Shown here: positions 60,801-64,000 of the stretch, piece after piece | How the letters are laid out: each line of letters starts with the position of its first letter | Position numbering within the stretch: position 1 is the stretch's first letter | Source: Rhyacichthys aspro | Lineage: Eukaryota > Chordata > Actinopteri > Gobiiformes > Rhyacichthyidae | Direction: 5' to 3' | Assembly: GCA_036850595.1 (NCBI GenBank) | Contig: CM072148.1 | Span: 23,368,731 to 23,432,730, forward strand | Length of the DNA: 64,000 nt | Made by a program: the position numbers and the translations under genes | Notes under the pieces: model-generated | Seen by the model: the letters and a program-made list of their open reading frames with translations, nothing else | Databases searched by the model: none | What the model was told of the DNA's origin: nothing

Positions 60801-62878
60801 TGAGCTTCTGTCTTTCTGTGTTAATATCGGGACGATACGGCCCTCAGTCTCTCACTTCAGATGCAAGGTGATCTGTGAAAATGTAAAAATCTGCAAAAAT
60901 AACAACAAAAACTGCTACTTGACTACTGTCAATCTCTCAATAAAGGCCAAAAAGCCCCCAAAAATAATCTTAAAAACAAACAAACAAACACAACAAGCCA
61001 CCTCTTGAGGGACACACAGTGCATACAGCCACAGCTGCAGGCGCCACTGACTATGACTTGAGAAATCTATCATAAAGAAGTGATAATTAAACTGATTATT
61101 CCTCACATTGATTTTAACAGAGACCACTCTATAGGTCTGTCTGTCTTTGGTCCAGATTCACCTCTAACAGTTGTAATATTTCACAGGCGAGGTGTATAGA
61201 GCAGTCATTACTTTTGATTTATTATATGAATAAGTTAGTAAACATTATTTTACATAGTCTATGTAAATAGTAAGGGGTGCACGGTAGCGGAGTGGTTAGC
61301 GCTCCCGCTTCACAGCAAGAAGGTCGTGAGTACGAATCCCGGCCAACCCAAAAAACATCGTTGGCCGATTGTAGCCGTGGGTTCTCTCCGGGATCTCCCG
61401 CTTCCTCCCACCGTCCAAAGACATGCATGTATAGGTGAATTGGTGACTCTAAAGTGCCCCTAGTGGATGAATGTGAGAGTGAATGGTTGTCTGTCAATGT
61501 ACGTCTAAGTGTCAGCCCTGCGACGAACTGGCCACTGTCCAGGGTGTACCCCGCCTAAGGCCCAAAGCAGCTGGGATAGGCTCCAGCCACCCGCGACCCC
61601 ACAAAGTGGGATAAGCGGTAGAAGATGAATGAATGAATATGTAAATAGTAACTAAAACATTAAATTAAATACAACATTCTTCTCTGTGCCATGATTTATT
61701 TAACATTGAAAAATTTGAATCACAACGAAAAAGAAACATGTAGTCACTGTATATATCTGTATATGAAAATGTCTGAAATAAAATACTTCACATCCATCAG
61801 TATCTATCAGAAAAATCTATATGAGGATATGTAGACATTACTGCTAGGCGTTTCAACATAATATCGCTGTGTTACCAGTAAACTTCAAAATCAAGTATTT
61901 TTCTCCAAATAAAGCCTTTCTTAGTATCCTAGTAACTGCACCCAAAAAATTCAATACATTGATTGTACATGGAAGAGGGAACAATGACCTCCCACAAAGA
62001 GCTACAGAGGTTTATTACCAAAACTTGTCTTGTTTTATTTTTATTTCTCTATGTTGCCCTACTGACCGTGTAATACAGTGGTCCCTCGTTTATCGCGGGG
62101 GTTACGTTCCAAAAATAACCCGCAATAGGCGAAATCCGCGAAGTAGTCAGCTTTATTTTTTACAATTATTATATATGTTTTAAGGCTGTAAAACCACTCA
62201 ACACACACTTTATACACTTTTCTCAGACAGGCATTAACATTTTCTCACATTTCTCTCTTGTTTAAACACTCTCAAAGTTCAAACCTTAGCATCTTCCTCT
62301 GACTTTTGGGTGCGACCGCAGGTGCCTTTGTCGGTGCAGAACGTTTCGTCGACATTGTGGGTTTTGTCGGAGAGAAAACTTACAAACATACAGCACTTCA
62401 GAGTCACACTGCTAGCGATCAAACATTTATGTAAATTTGGCAAGCTGAACGCATTCTGTACTGAGGAGACACGGCACGGAGGAAATTGATTGACAATGGT
62501 CTACAGTCCCTTAGCCAATCAGGACGCAGAACACAATGCGCAAGTTCTCCCTTAGCCAATCAGGATGCAGAACACAATGCGCGAGTTCTCCCTCAGCCAA
62601 TCAGGATGCAAAACACAATGCACGGGTTCTCCCTTAGCCAATCAGGACGCAGAACACAATGCGCGTTCATACGCTGTAAAAAAAAAAAATCTGCGAAACA
62701 GCAAGGCTGCGAAAGGTGAACCGCGTTATAGCGAGGGACCACTGTATTCTTAATACTTTGTGGATATTTCTGATATATTGTCACGCTTGATGTTTTGTGT
62801 GTTGTCTTCCTGCAGGTTTTAACGGTGCCAGATCTTGGGCTTAATCTCAGTCAGAACTTCACCATTAGCTGGAATTGA
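42860..62878 (+). CDS. gaa: acid (lysosomal) alpha-glucosidase-like, GH31, complete, 20 coding exons
   Basis: Hydrolyses alpha-1,4 (and 1,6) glucosidic bonds of glycogen in lysosomes; human GAA is mutated in Pompe disease. The 969-aa product (human 952) comes from exons 42860-42952, 43861-44418, 45077-45222, 45310-45475, 45608-45704, 45929-46048, 46272-46390, 46617-46748, 46834-46944, 47582-47695, 47764-47848, 48360-48477, 48575-48708, 51368-51519, 57370-57518, 57589-57730, 57819-57917, 59093-59257, 59434-59580 and 62816-62878; all phases agree. The order is: a cytosolic tail with YKRL (4-7), a membrane anchor (about 53-70), a P-type trefoil domain with six cysteines (C111-C162), then the GH31 barrel. 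The nucleophile is D553 in WIDMNEPSN and the acid/base is D651 in GHWLGDNRSQW; WNDIDYMD and ISRSTF are also present. The intron before D553 matches the human position. The C-terminal beta domains end in FTISWN. It may be a gaa2-type paralogue. Large introns carry many transposons. Confidence 0.93.
49180..50840 (-). mobile_element. internally deleted RTE/Rex-like LINE, minus orientation
   Basis: Minus-strand frames at 49586-50005 and 49879-50466 show reverse-transcriptase and endonuclease relics: RRSMIDFVVVSSDLWPYVLD and STDHHMVLSWIRW (endonuclease), CSNYRGITLL then EEEQCGFCPSRGTLDQLYTP (RT), a jump, then AAGMRISTSKSEAMVISRKR, EEFKYLGILFTSE and SIYVPTLTYGHEL. The right-hand parts of the RT core between these blocks are missing. 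The 3' end has CATCCATCCTCTTCCGCTTA. It is inserted in gaa intron 13, opposite in direction to the gene. Confidence 0.75.
53450..53669 (-). mobile_element. tRNA-derived SINE with central deletion, minus orientation
   Basis: Same family as 18216-18575 and 61274-61637: it starts ATTCATTTTCTACCACTTGG on the plus strand and ends with GCTAACCACTCTGCTACCGC, but it lacks the middle of the body. Flanks resemble each other (CTGCTCTGTTC and CTGCTGTTC). It is nested in the L1-like element. Confidence 0.65.
53778..54606. mobile_element. hAT-like non-autonomous element nested in the L1-like LINE
   Basis: The left end is CAGTGGCGGGCCGTGCA and the reverse complement of the right end is CAGTGGTGGGCCGTCAG. 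It is flanked by TCTCCCCC (53770-53777) and TCTCCCCT (54607-54614), an 8-bp duplication with one mismatch. The L1-like sequence resumes after it. No transposase was recognised. Confidence 0.65.
61274..61637 (+). mobile_element. full-length tRNA-derived SINE, plus orientation
   Basis: Begins GGGGTGCACGGTAGCGGAGT with an A-box-like TAGCGGAGTGG (61285-61295) and a B-box-like AGTACGAATCC (61329-61339), and ends in an ATGAATGAATGA-type tail. A perfect 14-bp target-site duplication, TATGTAAATAGTAA, flanks it (61260-61273 and 61638-61651). The perfect duplication suggests a fairly recent insertion. It lies in the last gaa intron. Confidence 0.85.
62076..62744. mobile_element. pogo/Tigger-type MITE containing a 41-bp minisatellite
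   Basis: The termini CAGTGGTCCCTCGTTTATCG and the inverted counterpart GCGAGGGACCACTG are flanked by TA on both sides (62074-62075, 62745-62746). The first part repeats the termini motif (CCCGCAATAGGCGAAATCCG). Between 62508 and 62665 are about four 41-bp units beginning CCCTTAGCCAATCAGGACGC. It ends about 70 bp before the last gaa exon. ORFs at 62486-62753 come from the minisatellite. Confidence 0.8.
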
Positions 62879-63660
62879 TCAGTCTTGGAGTCAGTCACCG
62901 TCACTGTCTACAAACAAACTCACACAACTGTGTAAAACTGAGAGTGAATAACAGAAACCCACTGACACTGCTGTACATACCTTCGTCAGTAACAGGAGTG
63001 ACAAGCTCTGCTCTCACACAACTGATGCAAATGAGTTGGCCTCATTTTTATTTGCTTTTTTTGATTTTTATGCTTTTGCAGAAATGTGCAATGAACCAAA
63101 TGTATAATGTGAATGCATGATGTAATTTATTGTTTGACTTGACTTATGATCTAATTTGCACAGATTGTAAATGTTCAACTGACAAATGCAGACACCTATC
63201 TGTTTTTCTTTTTTTTTCCTGGTTTGCCTTGGATCTAAGCACTTTAAAGAGCATGTTGCTGCTTGGCCTGAGGTTGGTTTATTGCAAAGTGATACAGAAA
63301 AGCCCTTTGCAGTAATTTCACTGTGAAACATGCATTATTTTTGTAAAGTTTATGGAGCCTCTGTCTGAATCTGATAGCAATGCTGTACACAGATGAAACA
63401 AAAGTATTCTGTCTCTGAAAGTGATACATCATTAATTCTATACAAAGGATTTTTATTTTGTTGGCTGATGATTGTCTGATAATGTTTTAATGTATGTATA
63501 ATTTAAGATTTCATTAAAGTGGAAATTCTCCTTCCTCACCACAACAGACTGATGCACTGACATCCCTGTGGAAGCTCTACCTATCCTGTTTCATCCTTCC
63601 TTCACAAGACCCTAAGATTCTTGAGTGACATGGCCCAAATAAAGTGAAGGAAGATGGATC
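62879..63660 (+). other. gaa 3'UTR with poly(A) signal
   Basis: Downstream of the gaa stop (62876-62878) no coding frame is supported. AATAAA at 63638-63643 is the best poly(A) signal; ATTAAA near 63515 is an alternative. The 3'UTR would be about 650-780 nt. Confidence 0.5.
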
Positions 63661-63768
63661 AATAACATTTATATTATACATTTAAGTTGTTCTTAAAGTA
63701 TTACATTACAGATTTTAACAATTGCTAAGACACATTTCCTGAAACGTAAAACACATTTCTGTACAACT

Positions 63769-63827
63769 CTATCTATCTATCTATCTATCTATATATCTAT
63801 CTATCTATCTATCTATATATATATATA

Positions 63828-63877
<50 letters not shown>
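63769..63877. repeat. TATC/TA compound microsatellite
   Basis: A run of TATC units changes into a long TA dinucleotide run. Simple sequence repeat; the length in the assembly may not be exact. Confidence 0.9.
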
Positions 63878-63878
<1 letters not shown>

Positions 63879-64000
63879 CAAATTGGATTTCTTGTGTTGA
63901 AATTCTTTGTCGTTTGACCTCCTCTTGAAATTTCAGACGAACAAATCTTGCACACAGCAAGTTGCTGTTCTTTCCCAGAAAGGCGAAAATATCCCCACAC
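63878..64000 (-). pseudogene. BED-type zinc-finger remnant of a hAT/ZBED element, cut by the window edge
   Basis: The minus strand reads VWGYFRLSGKEQQLAVCKIC followed by SSEISRGGQTTKNFNTRNP, matching the first half of a BED finger (CxxC then SRGGxT). The frame runs into the TA microsatellite where the histidine pair of the finger should be, so the finger is broken. More of the element may lie to the right of the window. Confidence 0.7.

Noticed and set aside
62508..62665. CRISPR-like array
   Set aside because: The repeats are contiguous with no unique spacers and lie in an animal transposon; this is a minisatellite.
62486..62753. ORFs with repeated QDAEHNA-like peptides
   Set aside because: Product of the 41-bp minisatellite inside the pogo-type MITE, not a repeat protein.

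Overview
The window looks like nuclear DNA of a teleost fish, probably a percomorph. It is AT-rich, its genes are split by introns with GT-AG boundaries, and its introns are full of fish-type repeats (tRNA-derived SINEs, Tc1, pogo and hAT elements, RTE/Rex-like and L1-like LINE remnants). No bacterial or viral gene organisation is visible. All gene models were built by eye from reading frame, splice signals, codon phase and remembered family similarity; no alignment was run.

Layout from left to right. (1) On the minus strand, the first four coding exons of a txndc11-like gene (ER thioredoxin-domain membrane protein) lie at 1705-5723, and the rest runs off the left edge. (2) On the minus strand, a complete nine-exon bfar gene (RING, SAM and transmembrane E3 ligase, 465 aa) lies at 7544-15526. 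Its intron 5 holds a hAT-like insertion whose target-site duplication includes the splice donor. (3) An unrecognised 83-codon minus ORF lies at 16533-16784. (4) Three C2H2 zinc-finger genes follow in tandem on the plus strand: A (17443-23997, 9 fingers, 699 aa), B (25763-30976, 8 fingers, 588 aa) and C (32828-38172, 15 fingers in two blocks, 682 aa). A and B end in the same short GRPK tail. (5) A decayed Tc1 element and a possible two-exon 3' end of an unknown minus-strand gene (40104-41309) fill the gap up to 42 kb. (6) On the plus strand, a complete 20-exon acid alpha-glucosidase gene (gaa-like, 969 aa, GH31) lies at 42860-62878. It has a type II membrane anchor, a trefoil domain and intact catalytic aspartates. 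Its large introns carry most of the LINE, hAT and pogo insertions. (7) The right edge has a TATC/TA microsatellite abutting a BED-finger remnant of a hAT/ZBED element.

The genes do not form one pathway. Txndc11 (ER redox), Bfar (ER-membrane ubiquitin ligase) and Gaa (lysosomal glycogen breakdown) are housekeeping genes. The zinc-finger trio is a local tandem family of presumed DNA-binding regulators. I found no convincing new biological system. The most useful leads are the transposon at the bfar donor, the overlapping uORF of gene A, symmetric (skippable) exon runs in genes A and B, sorting motifs in the Gaa-like tail, and two unidentified minus-strand coding candidates.
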